Assembly: GCA_947489585.1 (NCBI GenBank)
Contig: CANLEE010000004.1
Coordinates: forward strand, 233,235 to 297,234
DNA length: 64,000 bases
Direction of reading: 5' to 3'
From: an uncultured Psychroserpens sp.
Lineage (GTDB): Bacteria > Bacteroidota > Bacteroidia > Flavobacteriales > Flavobacteriaceae
Part shown: piece by piece, positions 8,862 to 17,872 of the stretch
Position numbering within the stretch: position 1 is the stretch's first letter
Layout: each line of letters starts with the position of its first letter
Position numbers and translations under genes: made by a program
The notes under the pieces: model-generated
What the model saw: only the letters and a program-made list of their open reading frames with translations
Told to the model about the DNA's origin: nothing
The model's database searches: none

Positions 8862-10001
8862 ATGAAAACGGTTTATTTTGATAATGCAGCAACAACACCT
8901 ATTCGTGACGAAGTGGTTGATCGCATGAGTGAAGTTATGAAGCAAAACTTTGGAAATGCCTCATCTACACATGCTTATGGAAGGCAATCTAAATCGTTAA
9001 TTGAATCTTCAAGAAAACGAATAGCGTCACATTTTAATGTGTCTGCTTCCGAAATTGTGTTTACATCTGGTGGTACAGAAGCTGATAATTTAGTGCTAAG
9101 AAGTGCGGTTAGGGATTTAGAGGTTAAAGAAATAATTACCTCAAAAATTGAACATCATGCCATTTTGCATACGATAGATCAACTTGCAAACGAGTATGAT
9201 ATTACAATAAGTTATGTTGAATTAGGAGATAGAGGCGATGTTAATTTATCCCATTTAGAAACCTTGCTAAAAACAGAACGAAAACAATTGGTGTCTTTAA
9301 TGCATATTAATAATGAAATTGGTAACAAATTAGATATCAAGAGAGTTGCTAATTTATGTAACATTCACAACGCACTTTTTCATAGTGATACTGTGCAATC
9401 TGTCGGACATTATAAATTAGATCTACAAGATATTCCTATTGATTATTTAGCAGCTAGTGCTCATAAGTTTCATGGTCCTAAAGGTGTTGGCTTTGCTTTT
9501 CTCCGGAAAAATAGTGGATTAAAAGCATTAATTTTTGGAGGCGAGCAGGAGCGAGGCTTACGAGCTGGAACCGAGTCTATTCACAACATTGTTGGTATGG
9601 ATGAAGCCTTGCACTTATCTTATGAAAACCTTGATGCTGAAAGCGCTTATATTCAAAGTATTAAAGATTATTTTGTGCAACAACTCAAAGCAACTTTTTC
9701 TAGCATATTCTTTAATGGACAATGTGAAGATTCAGAAAATAGTACCTATACATTAGTGAATGTATGTTTGCCAATTGCACAAGAAAAGGCTGGGTTATTG
9801 CAATTTCAATTAGATTTAAAGGGGATTGCCTGTTCTAAAGGTAGTGCTTGCCAGAGTGGAAGCAATCAAAGTTCACATGTACTTACTGAAATTTTAGATG
9901 ATAAGCATTTGAAGCGACCTTCAGTGCGTTTTTCTTTTAGTCGTTATAATACTAAAGAAGAGGTAGATTATGTAATTGAAGTCTTAAAAGAGTTTGTTTA
10001 A
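8862..10001 (+). CDS. Cysteine desulfurase (NifS/IscS-like)
   Basis: PLP enzyme that takes sulfur from cysteine for Fe-S cluster assembly or thio-modification. Visible features are DNAATTP at the N-terminus, EHHA (H99), the PLP lysine in SAHKFHGPKG (K202), RAGTES, and the sulfur-carrying Cys loop KGSACQSGSNQSSHVL (C330), which is of the group I type. I start it at 8862 (MKTVYFDNAATTP), since homologues begin at this motif and the ATG 30 bases upstream adds an unrelated stretch. It stands alone, without iscU or suf genes beside it, so its pathway is not fixed. Confidence 0.9.
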   Translation: MKTVYFDNAATTPIRDEVVDRMSEVMKQNFGNASSTHAYGRQSKSLIESSRKRIASHFNVSASEIVFTSGGTEADNLVLRSAVRDLEVKEIITSKIEHHAILHTIDQLANEYDITISYVELGDRGDVNLSHLETLLKTERKQLVSLMHINNEIGNKLDIKRVANLCNIHNALFHSDTVQSVGHYKLDLQDIPIDYLAASAHKFHGPKGVGFAFLRKNSGLKALIFGGEQERGLRAGTESIHNIVGMDEALHLSYENLDAESAYIQSIKDYFVQQLKATFSSIFFNGQCEDSENSTYTLVNVCLPIAQEKAGLLQFQLDLKGIACSKGSACQSGSNQSSHVLTEILDDKHLKRPSVRFSFSRYNTKEEVDYVIEVLKEFV

Positions 10002-10003
10002 GA

Positions 10004-10948
10004 TTAGTCTTCTGTTTTGATAAATTCGGCACAACGTTTTGTGAGTACAAAGGTCTTGCCATTAAATTCAAATAGGCAACTACAAGATTGTACTTTTAAC
10101 AACTTGTCTTCGTTTTTTAATTTATTATTTGAATGACCATCAGTCCAATAAGTTTGGTATTCTTCATTGGAACAAAAACAATCTTCATTAAGATCATCGG
10201 TATCATAAAACACAGAAAGTGATTTGGAAGCTTTGTCAAAGAAGATTTTCTGATCGTAAAATCTAGAATCTATTGCATACTCAAAATCTAAAGCAACATC
10301 GTCTTTCTCGAAATGTACTAAAGTGACATAGTCAACGTAACAAGAGCCACAAGTTCGTACATTTCCCAAGAGTAAATAGTAAACCGTATTTGAAGCTGTA
10401 AAAGATCTAATATCATGATAGCCATTACCTTCAAAAACTGTAAGTTCTTCTGGCTCTCTTATACTCCAAACATCATGCACAGGAAACTCTATAAAATGAG
10501 TTCCATTTAAGAAATACATCCATGACATTCTAAATTGATAAGAGCCTCCTGATTTCCCATCCATTGAGAAATTATAAAGCCTGCTATCATCTGATTTAAC
10601 TACACTCATGTTATCATGAAAAGCAGATTGAAAATCAAGTTTTGCAGCTTTTTTGTGAGTTAAAACTTGTCTGAGTAATTCATCAATTTTGCTTTGAACA
10701 ATCCCAATGGCATCAAAGGTTTCAAGAGAATCCGTTTTTTCTATCGCTTCTCCAAATTCTTTGACCATATCCGCATCGGTGATTTTTAAAAATTTCGGTG
10801 TATAAGAATGTTCGCCATGTGATCGAAGTGAATCATAAACACTTAGATACATGTTTAATGCAGCAACTGATTTTTTTAAGGATTTTGATTGTGCAGAAGC
10901 GGATAAGTTATAAGCCAATAAACAACTAATAAGTAAAACCCTTTTCAT
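10004..10948 (-). CDS. Exported protein of unknown function, paired with a TonB-dependent receptor
   Basis: A 314-residue protein with a signal peptide (MKRVLLISCLLAYNLSASAQ). The mature part has several cysteines (RTCGSCYVDY, CFCSNEE, QSCSCLFEF). No domain recognised. Its ATG follows directly on the TAG stop of the TonB-dependent receptor, in the same frame, which implies one operon. It may be a periplasmic or surface partner of that receptor, but this rests on position alone. Confidence 0.65.
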   Translation of the reverse strand: MKRVLLISCLLAYNLSASAQSKSLKKSVAALNMYLSVYDSLRSHGEHSYTPKFLKITDADMVKEFGEAIEKTDSLETFDAIGIVQSKIDELLRQVLTHKKAAKLDFQSAFHDNMSVVKSDDSRLYNFSMDGKSGGSYQFRMSWMYFLNGTHFIEFPVHDVWSIREPEELTVFEGNGYHDIRSFTASNTVYYLLLGNVRTCGSCYVDYVTLVHFEKDDVALDFEYAIDSRFYDQKIFFDKASKSLSVFYDTDDLNEDCFCSNEEYQTYWTDGHSNNKLKNEDKLLKVQSCSCLFEFNGKTFVLTKRCAEFIKTED

Positions 10949-13429
10949 CTAAAAACGTGTAGAGACTCTAACATTGAATACGCGTGGCGTCAAAAAGTTA
11001 GGAATGGCAAATTGTCGTTTACTATAGACATCACGAACCCAAGTATTGGTAATCGTATTTTGAGCATTAAACATATTGAAAATCTCTACACCAACAGAGA
11101 GTTCTTTAAATTTTTGCTTCCAACGAGACGTATAGGTTTTATTTGGATCAACTAGTACATAAGAAATCCCTAAATCGGCACGTTTGTAATCACGCAGTCG
11201 CGTTTGAAAATCATAAGGATCTGCATAACTAGGCGAGCCACCAGGAACACCAGTATTATATACTAAATTTAAATACATTTTTAAATCAGGAATGTTTGGT
11301 ACATAATCTTGAAAGAGGACTCCAAATTTTAATCGTTGATCAGTTGGTCTGGCAATAAAACCACGATCATCTATGTTTTCTTCGGTTTTTAAATATCCAA
11401 AACTAAACCAGCTTTCTGTACCAGGAACAAACTCACCATTAAGTCGCAAGTCAACACCATAAGCATAAGCCTTGGCATTGTTTTTGGCTCTATAGCGAAT
11501 TCTAACATTTTCTAAAGTATATGGGTTAACATCACTTAAGTTTTTATAATAAGCTTCGGAAACGAGCTTAAATGGACGATCCCAGAGTCTAAAGCTGTAT
11601 TCATTTCCTAAGACAATATGAAATGATTTTTGTGCTTTTACATCAGGTTGTACAACACCAGAAGAATCACGCAACTCGCGATAAAAAGGGGGTTGATAAT
11701 AGACACCTCCAGCAATACGGAATAGCATATCTTTTTCCCAATCAGGTTTGATAGCAAATTGTGCTCTCGGACTAAACACTGTTTGCGTAGATGAAGAGAC
11801 GCCATCTTGATTTGGAACATCGCTATTGACGGTCCAATTGTGAACTCTAACACCTGCATTGTAAAATACTTCGGCGTTGTTTCCTAAAGTTGTGCGTTTG
11901 CTCCATTGCGCATAGGCTTGCAATCTATCGATTTGAACTGCATTAGTAGCTCTTACATTTTGAAACGCAACCAAAGGACCTTCAAAAGGTTCGTAGGGTT
12001 GCTCGTTTGAAAAATCAAAAATTGGAGGTCTTACCGAAAATCCTGCACTATCAATCACTTCCCATTCTACTAATCGATCTCTTATATCTTCATGTGTATA
12101 TTTTACAGACCATTCTAAGGTACTCTCTTCATCCAGTTTATAATCTCCTTTATGTTCTACATTAAAGATTAGTGCATCCAAATCATTTCTTGCATGCGTA
12201 AGTTGGGATCCAATACCTTCGGAAAATTCAACTTCTCCCAAGTTTTCATCTCCAATATTACTATTTACTTCACCTAGTCTATACTGTGCTAAAATATCGA
12301 AGTATTCTTCTTCAGTAGTATGATATGCTGAAGCGATAAGTTTTAGAGTCAAATCATCATTTACAAAATAATTCCCTTTAAATGCTCCAAACGTAGTTAG
12401 GTATTGATCTTTTTCTTGCCCATCATAAAATACTAAAAGTGCTATGGGTTCATCTATAGTTCCAAAATTGGTTTGTCTGTTTTTTGGTTTAAAGGTGTAT
12501 TTGTTGAGTGAGATGTTTCCAAGGAAATTTAAATGAAATTTATCTGAAAACTTATATGTCAAATAGGTTTGAGCATCTGCAAATATAGGTCTAACATTAG
12601 ATTCTGTTTCTAAAGAATTTAGTAGTAAACTATTGTCTCTATAGCGCAATCCAACAATTCCTGAAAACTTAGAATCCTTACTAACGGTTTCTGCAGCAAC
12701 GCTTCCTCCAAGCAAGCTTGCTTCAGCACGTATACCAAAGCGAACAGGATTGCGATAAGTGATATCTAAAACAGACGATAACTTATCACCATATTTGGCT
12801 TGAAATCCACCAGCAGAGAAATCGACATTTTGGACTAAATCTGTATTTACAAAACTTAAACCTTCTTGTTGTCCAGAGCGAATTAAAAACGGACGATATA
12901 CTTCAATTTCATTAACGTAAACTAAGTTCTCATCAAAGTTTCCACCACGAACTGAATATTGTGTACTTAATTCATTTGAAATATTGACACCAGGTAATGT
13001 TTTTAAAATATTTTCAACACCAGGTTGAGCACCCTTTATAGTTCTTAAGACTTCAGGAGTAATCGTTGTAACGCCATCTACTTTTTGTCTGGTATTTGTA
13101 TTAATAACAACCGTTGCAATTTGCTCAATAGCAATACTCATTACAGGGTTGAATTCAATTTCTTGACCATTTTTCAGATTAAACTTGGCTTCGACACGCT
13201 TATGTCCTATATGAGTAAAAACAATAATTACGTCTGTATCAGAAGGGATTTTAAGTATAAAAAAACCATTCTCATTAGATGTCGTTCCGTTATTTCCAGC
13301 TTTTATGCTTACATCAGAAATAGGAAGTTGTTCATCATCTAAAATGACACCTCTAATGGTTGCGGTTTGTGATATTCCGAAGAAAGAAAAGCCTAATAGG
13401 GCAATAAGTAGTGTGATGTTTAGCTTCAA
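10949..13429 (-). CDS. TonB-dependent outer-membrane receptor with carboxypeptidase-like N-terminal domain
   Basis: An 826-residue outer-membrane transporter. Signal peptide (about 1-21), a CarboxypepD_reg-like domain (about 23-105: ATIRGVILDDEQLPISDVSIKA), a plug (about 115-225: PGVENILKTLPGV, YSVRGGNFDENLVYVN), then a barrel ending in VRVSTRF with a terminal Phe. The substrate is unknown. No susD gene is adjacent, so it is not a classical SusCD pair. It is followed without a gap by the exported protein gene and lies 12 bp after the M23 peptidase gene. Confidence 0.9.
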   Translation of the reverse strand: MKLNITLLIALLGFSFFGISQTATIRGVILDDEQLPISDVSIKAGNNGTTSNENGFFILKIPSDTDVIIVFTHIGHKRVEAKFNLKNGQEIEFNPVMSIAIEQIATVVINTNTRQKVDGVTTITPEVLRTIKGAQPGVENILKTLPGVNISNELSTQYSVRGGNFDENLVYVNEIEVYRPFLIRSGQQEGLSFVNTDLVQNVDFSAGGFQAKYGDKLSSVLDITYRNPVRFGIRAEASLLGGSVAAETVSKDSKFSGIVGLRYRDNSLLLNSLETESNVRPIFADAQTYLTYKFSDKFHLNFLGNISLNKYTFKPKNRQTNFGTIDEPIALLVFYDGQEKDQYLTTFGAFKGNYFVNDDLTLKLIASAYHTTEEEYFDILAQYRLGEVNSNIGDENLGEVEFSEGIGSQLTHARNDLDALIFNVEHKGDYKLDEESTLEWSVKYTHEDIRDRLVEWEVIDSAGFSVRPPIFDFSNEQPYEPFEGPLVAFQNVRATNAVQIDRLQAYAQWSKRTTLGNNAEVFYNAGVRVHNWTVNSDVPNQDGVSSSTQTVFSPRAQFAIKPDWEKDMLFRIAGGVYYQPPFYRELRDSSGVVQPDVKAQKSFHIVLGNEYSFRLWDRPFKLVSEAYYKNLSDVNPYTLENVRIRYRAKNNAKAYAYGVDLRLNGEFVPGTESWFSFGYLKTEENIDDRGFIARPTDQRLKFGVLFQDYVPNIPDLKMYLNLVYNTGVPGGSPSYADPYDFQTRLRDYKRADLGISYVLVDPNKTYTSRWKQKFKELSVGVEIFNMFNAQNTITNTWVRDVYSKRQFAIPNFLTPRVFNVRVSTRF

Positions 13430-13441
13430 AAGGTTGTTTTT

Positions 13442-15127
13442 TTATTTTCTATAAAAGGTTGTTTCAAATGTAGTACTATTTCCAACATTATCTGTAACAA
13501 TTATTTTGAGATTGTTTTCAGTAGTTGTACTTATACCATCTTCAAAATCATAAGTTAAGGTGTCTTTTTTATAATCATACTCCATTAAAATCCATTGACC
13601 ATTGATGGTTGCTCTATAATTACTTATTCCAGACAAGTCATCATCAATCTTCACTTTTAAATGATTGAGTTTGCTTAACCATTTACCACTTTGAAAATTC
13701 ACAGCTTTAATAGTTGGGCTAACAGTATCTCTAGCTAATGCAAATGTTCCAAGTGATTTCGTTCTTGCTGATAATAGATTACCAATGCGTTTTGTGCTTA
13801 TATAACTCGGTTTTTGGTAATAACCGTATAAACTGGCTATAAATAATTTGTCTTTTTGATCATCTGCATAGTTTTTAATATCATATGTGATGGTATAACT
13901 CTTAATTAATGGGATAATATTTCTATGTAATTTTAGTGTGTCATTTCGCACACTGAAATCAATATGAAAATCTTCATAAAAAGAGTTTGTTGGGAAGTAA
14001 ACCTTAACATTATCTTCTTCTAATTCATTAACTTGATCGGCAAAGATATAGGTGCTTGGTTTGAGTTCAGGAGCTTCAAGAATCTCTTTTGCAGGTTTTC
14101 CTTTTACAGGAATTGAAAGCCATGATTCATTACCTTTAAAGTCTCTTAGTCGCACTTTGTATAAAGAGCTTGTGCTGTCTTCAACCTTTATGTAGCCATT
14201 GTTGTCAACATCTTTAAGCATGCTTAAAGTATTTCCTGATTGCACAAATAATTTTTGAATTCTAGATTTTTTTTCTTTAAATATTTCATAGTCGATATAA
14301 CGATTTAGGTGTCTTGTTTCGTCAAAACTGAAGCGTTTAAAATCCATTTCAAAGCTTTTATTTCCATTATAAAAGGCTTGAATATTACTCAATCCGTTTT
14401 TATTGTTTGCTAAATCTTGCTGATCATAACTCACAACCCCAAATCCAATATCTCCAAGCGCTTCAATAGGTTCGGTGCTGTAATCTCCATTTTTATGAGG
14501 AATTAATCGTAATTCTTTGCGTTGTTTTGAATTCTCTACATGGGAGCTTCTGTTTTTTGGATAGGCGTATACAGCTGAAAGAAATGGACGTTTGGTGTCT
14601 TTTATATCGATTCCGAAAAGCATTGGGTTTATTGGACGTTCTTCATTATCTCTAATTTCAAAATGCAAGTGTGGTCCACCAGAGCTACCACTATTACCAG
14701 AAAAAGCAACTATTTCATCTGTTGTGACTGGTAACTCATCAATTGATGGAAACATTTCTACTTCATAGCTTTCTTTTTCATATTGACAAGCCTTGACGTA
14801 CTTCTGAATTTTGGGAGAAAACTTTTCCAAATGCGCATAAACACTTACATAACCATTTGGATGAGTAATGTATAGCGCTTTTCCATAACCATAATGGGAC
14901 ACTTTAATACGGCTAACATACCCTTGAGCTGCCGCATAGATTTTTAGACCTGTACGTTGTTGTGTTTTGATATCAAGACCAGAATGAAAATGATTTGAAC
15001 GTAATTCGGCAAACGTACCAGATAATACTAGAGTAACATCTAATGGGTTTCTAAAATAATCTTGAGGATAAGGTGATTGACTGAAACTAAATTGAGAGAT
15101 AAAAACTAAAACAAAAAGATATTTCAT
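13442..15127 (-). CDS. M23-family peptidase (LytM-type), exported
   Basis: About 561 residues. A signal peptide (MKYLFVLVFISQFSFSQ) precedes an M23 domain (about 30-170) with zinc-ligand motifs HSGLD and HLHFE and the GNSGSSGGPH segment, so the zinc site looks intact. These enzymes usually cut peptide bridges in peptidoglycan. A long beta-rich C-terminal part (about 180-560) has no recognised domain. I start at 15127 because it gives a clean signal peptide; ATG at 15133 adds two residues. It may be the first gene of a unit with the receptor downstream. A perfect inverted repeat lies just upstream of the start. Confidence 0.88.
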   Translation of the reverse strand: MKYLFVLVFISQFSFSQSPYPQDYFRNPLDVTLVLSGTFAELRSNHFHSGLDIKTQQRTGLKIYAAAQGYVSRIKVSHYGYGKALYITHPNGYVSVYAHLEKFSPKIQKYVKACQYEKESYEVEMFPSIDELPVTTDEIVAFSGNSGSSGGPHLHFEIRDNEERPINPMLFGIDIKDTKRPFLSAVYAYPKNRSSHVENSKQRKELRLIPHKNGDYSTEPIEALGDIGFGVVSYDQQDLANNKNGLSNIQAFYNGNKSFEMDFKRFSFDETRHLNRYIDYEIFKEKKSRIQKLFVQSGNTLSMLKDVDNNGYIKVEDSTSSLYKVRLRDFKGNESWLSIPVKGKPAKEILEAPELKPSTYIFADQVNELEEDNVKVYFPTNSFYEDFHIDFSVRNDTLKLHRNIIPLIKSYTITYDIKNYADDQKDKLFIASLYGYYQKPSYISTKRIGNLLSARTKSLGTFALARDTVSPTIKAVNFQSGKWLSKLNHLKVKIDDDLSGISNYRATINGQWILMEYDYKKDTLTYDFEDGISTTTENNLKIIVTDNVGNSTTFETTFYRK

Positions 15128-15138
15128 ATGCATAATAG

Positions 15139-15163
15139 TTTACGTTAAGGTTGTTAACGTAAA
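15139..15163. promoter_or_regulatory. Perfect 10-bp inverted repeat upstream of the M23 peptidase
   Basis: TTTACGTTAA at 15139-15148 and TTAACGTAAA at 15154-15163 are exact inverted copies around a 5-bp spacer, starting about 12 bp before the peptidase ATG at 15127. It could be an operator for a dimeric regulator or a hairpin in the 5' leader. There is no T run to make it a terminator. Confidence 0.5.
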
Positions 15164-15356
15164 AATATTGATTTTAATTTAATATAGAAAATAATCTATA
15201 TTGATTCATTTAATTATTTCGGAGTCAATATCAGTAAAAAAGTAAAAATAACAAACAAAAACTTATAAAAATGACTTAAAGCATAATAGTAACTTGTTTA
15301 CTATAAGCGATTATCACTAAGAACTGTTGATAATTTAAAAATTAATAGAAAAACAA

Positions 15357-15387
15357 TTGCTATTTTTCAGTTAGTATGTTAACTTTG
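15357..15387 (+). promoter_or_regulatory. Flavobacterial-type promoter for the zapA unit
   Basis: TTG at 15357-15359, a 20-bp spacer and TAACTTTG at 15380-15387 match the Bacteroidota consensus TTG / TAnnTTTG. It lies about 26 bp before the coiled-coil gene. Confidence 0.7.
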
Positions 15388-15412
15388 TTTCATCAGTATT
15401 GAAATTTGTTAA

Positions 15413-15703
15413 ATGAGTAAAATTGAAGATGTTGTAGATTCTTTAGAGAATAAAATCAGTAAAGTTTTGCATAAACTTGAAGTGTTAAAACAGACTAACG
15501 CTAAGATTTCTGAAGAATTAACAATACAACAACAGAAAAATATTCAGCAACAAGAAGACATAAGTTCTTGGGTTGAAAAATATGAAACACTCAAAATGGC
15601 AAACTCATTACTGGGCAGTGACGAGAATAACAGAGAAACAAAGCTCAAAATAAATACATTAATTAGAGATATTGATCATTGTATTGCGCAACTATCTGAA
15701 TAA
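15413..15703 (+). CDS. Small coiled-coil protein upstream of zapA
   Basis: A 96-residue, highly charged, Gln-rich protein predicted to be almost all helix. The heptad-like stretch (about 5-50) suggests a coiled coil. It lies 15 bp before zapA on the same strand and shares the promoter at 15357-15387. Position and shape suggest a ZapB-like division partner, but no sequence match to ZapB is visible. Function is inferred from context only. Confidence 0.65.
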   Translation: MSKIEDVVDSLENKISKVLHKLEVLKQTNAKISEELTIQQQKNIQQQEDISSWVEKYETLKMANSLLGSDENNRETKLKINTLIRDIDHCIAQLSE

Positions 15704-15718
15704 TGTTAATTAATTGTA

Positions 15719-16012
15719 ATGGCAGAACAGCTTAAAATAAAGCTATCTATAGCAAACCGCGTATATCCTTTAACGATTGCGCCTAGTCAGGAAGAAGGTT
15801 TGCGTAAGGCGGCTAAAAAGATTGAAGCCATGATAAGTCAGTTTGAGCAAAACTATTCTGTGAGAGATAAGCAAGATGTTTTAGCCATGTGCGCATTGCA
15901 GTTTGCATCTCAAGTGGAACAGAAAACAATAGATAAAGCCAGTGTAAGTGAAGAAGTAGAAGAGAAGCTTAATGCTTTAGATCAATTACTTCACAAACAT
16001 TTAAGTGCATAA
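15719..16012 (+). CDS. zapA: Cell division protein ZapA
   Basis: A 97-residue protein of the usual ZapA length. The N-terminus LKIKLSIANRVYPLTI is the beta-strand region of ZapA, and EEGLRKAAKKIEAMISQFEQ with DVLAMCALQFA forms the helical core and start of the tetramerising coiled coil. ZapA binds FtsZ filaments and stabilises the division ring. It follows a coiled-coil gene and precedes a 6S-like RNA and rny, an order also seen in other bacteria, where 6S RNA lies near zapA. Confidence 0.9.
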   Translation: MAEQLKIKLSIANRVYPLTIAPSQEEGLRKAAKKIEAMISQFEQNYSVRDKQDVLAMCALQFASQVEQKTIDKASVSEEVEEKLNALDQLLHKHLSA

Positions 16013-16035
16013 CGTTCTTTTAAATAAACAATAGG

Positions 16036-16227
16036 TTACTGCCTACATTAGTTATTATTTTTTGATAAACTCAACGTTAATTCTTTAAAAAGGGTGAGTT
16101 TAAGTTGTAAAACCGTGCTGCTAATACTGATTTCTCAGTGTTTGGGCAGATTTTTGATCAGCTTGTTAGCCCTAAACTTGTATTTAAGGAGTTTATACAG
16201 AATCCAAAACTGATGTAGGCTTTTTTT
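16036..16227 (+). ncRNA. ssrS: 6S RNA, flavobacterial type (6S-Flavo/SsrS-like)
   Basis: A non-coding stretch of about 190 nt between zapA and rny. An 11-bp closing stem joins GCCTACATTAG (16041-16051) with CTGATGTAGGC (16210-16220), with one G-U pair. A second stem joins ATAAACTC (16065-16072) with GAGTTTAT (16189-16196). A central region holds GCTAA/TTAGC and the hairpin ACTGA-TTTC-TCAGT (16126-16139), and a T run follows the 3' stem. Length, long closing helix, open centre and position after zapA fit 6S RNA, which binds RNA polymerase holoenzyme. Exact ends are estimated; no covariance search was run. Confidence 0.8.
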
Positions 16228-16248
16228 ATATATAAACACTAACTAAAC

Positions 16249-17826
16249 ATGGATACGAACACAATTTTAATGATTGTTGGAGGCTTAGTACTTGGCATAG
16301 TACTTGGATATATTATTGCAAAATCATTAGAGAAAAATAATGCTTCTAAACTTATAAAAGACGCTAAGAATGATGCAGATTTAATTATAAAACAAGCCAA
16401 AAACGAAGGAGAATCTATTAAGAAGGATAAGATGCTTCAGGCCAAAGAAAAATTTATAGAGCTTAAAGCTGAGCATGAGAAAGTCATTTTATCACGTGAT
16501 AAGAAAATGGCCGAAGCTGAAAAGCGTACACGAGATAAAGAGTCACAAATCTCTAGCGAATTGGCTAAAAACAAAAAATCAAACCAATCATTAGAAGAAA
16601 AAATAAAAGATTACGATTTTCGTCTAGAATTTTTAGAAAAGAAAAAGGATGAAGTCGAAAAGGCGCATAAGAGCCAAATAAAACAACTTGAAGTTATCTC
16701 AGGTTTATCTGCCGAAGATGCTAAAACACAGTTGGTAGAATCACTAAAAGGTGAGGCTAAAACTGATGCGATGAGTTATATTCAAGACACTTTAGAAGAA
16801 GCTAAACTTACAGCACAACAAGAAGCCAAAAAGGTCATTATTAATACCATTCAACGTATAGGAACAGAAGAAGCTATAGATAATTGTGTCTCTGTTTTTA
16901 ATATTGAATCTGATGATGTAAAAGGTCGAATTATTGGGCGTGAAGGTCGAAATATTCGTGCGATAGAAGCGGCTACTGGAGTAGAAATCATTGTTGATGA
17001 TACACCTGAGGCGATTATCTTGTCGTGCTTTGATTCTGTAAGACGTGAAATTGCACGTTTGTCTCTTCATAAATTAGTGACCGATGGAAGAATTCATCCC
17101 GCTCGTATTGAGGAAATTGTTAAAAAGACACAAAAACAAATTGAGCAAGAAATTGTTGAAGTTGGTAAGCGTACAGTTATCGATTTAGGAATTCACGGAT
17201 TGCATCCAGAATTAATAAAACTTGTTGGACGAATGAAATATCGTTCTTCTTATGGGCAAAACTTACTACAGCATTCACGTGAAGTTGCTAAACTTTGTGG
17301 TGTTATGGCTGCTGAGTTAGGCTTGAACCCTAAATTAGCAAAGCGAGCAGGTTTATTACATGATATAGGAAAAGTACCATCATCTGAAGCAGATATGGAA
17401 ACACCCCATGCTATTCTTGGAATGCAATGGGCAGAAAAGCATGGCGAAAAACCTGAGGTATGTAATGCTATTGGTGCGCATCACGATGAAATAGAAATGA
17501 CAACATTGCTATCACCAATAATTCAAGTATGTGATGCTATTTCTGGAGCGCGACCAGGAGCAAGACGACAAGTATTGGATTCTTATATCCAACGTCTTAA
17601 AGATCTTGAAGATGTAGCTTTCGGATTTAATGGTGTAAATAAAGCATATGCTATTCAGGCTGGACGAGAATTACGTGTGATGGTTGAAAGTGAAAAAGTA
17701 TCTGATGAACAAGCTGCTAATTTATCATTTGAAATTTCTCAAAAAATACAAACAGACATGACCTATCCAGGACAGGTTAAAGTCACTGTGATTAGAGAAA
17801 CTAGAGCGGTTAATATAGCGAAGTAA
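16249..17826 (+). CDS. rny: Ribonuclease Y
   Basis: A 525-residue endoribonuclease that starts mRNA decay. In order: one membrane anchor (about 5-24), a long charged coiled coil (about 28-145), a KH domain (about 215-265) with [10 protein letters not shown] (226-235), and an HD domain with H342 and the HD pair H371-D372 (LLHDIGK). All metal-site motifs look intact. The gene follows the 6S-like RNA after a T run and ends at a shared bidirectional terminator. Confidence 0.96.
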   Translation: MDTNTILMIVGGLVLGIVLGYIIAKSLEKNNASKLIKDAKNDADLIIKQAKNEGESIKKDKMLQAKEKFIELKAEHEKVILSRDKKMAEAEKRTRDKESQISSELAKNKKSNQSLEEKIKDYDFRLEFLEKKKDEVEKAHKSQIKQLEVISGLSAEDAKTQLVESLKGEAKTDAMSYIQDTLEEAKLTAQQEAKKVIINTIQRIGTEEAIDNCVSVFNIESDDVKGRIIGREGRNIRAIEAATGVEIIVDDTPEAIILSCFDSVRREIARLSLHKLVTDGRIHPARIEEIVKKTQKQIEQEIVEVGKRTVIDLGIHGLHPELIKLVGRMKYRSSYGQNLLQHSREVAKLCGVMAAELGLNPKLAKRAGLLHDIGKVPSSEADMETPHAILGMQWAEKHGEKPEVCNAIGAHHDEIEMTTLLSPIIQVCDAISGARPGARRQVLDSYIQRLKDLEDVAFGFNGVNKAYAIQAGRELRVMVESEKVSDEQAANLSFEISQKIQTDMTYPGQVKVTVIRETRAVNIAK

Positions 17827-17844
17827 TATAAAAAAATAATAGTA

Positions 17845-17872
17845 AAAAAGCACTCAATTTAGAGTGCTTTTT
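17845..17872. terminator. Bidirectional terminator between rny and the histidine kinase
   Basis: Stem AAAAAGCACTC (17845-17855) with GAGTGCTTTTT (17862-17872), an 11-bp perfect match with a 6-nt loop. The stop codon of the reverse-strand kinase lies in the loop. Confidence 0.88.

Noticed and set aside
10949..13429. SusC of a polysaccharide utilisation locus
   Set aside because: There is no susD or glycoside hydrolase beside it, and the partner gene is unrelated to SusD.
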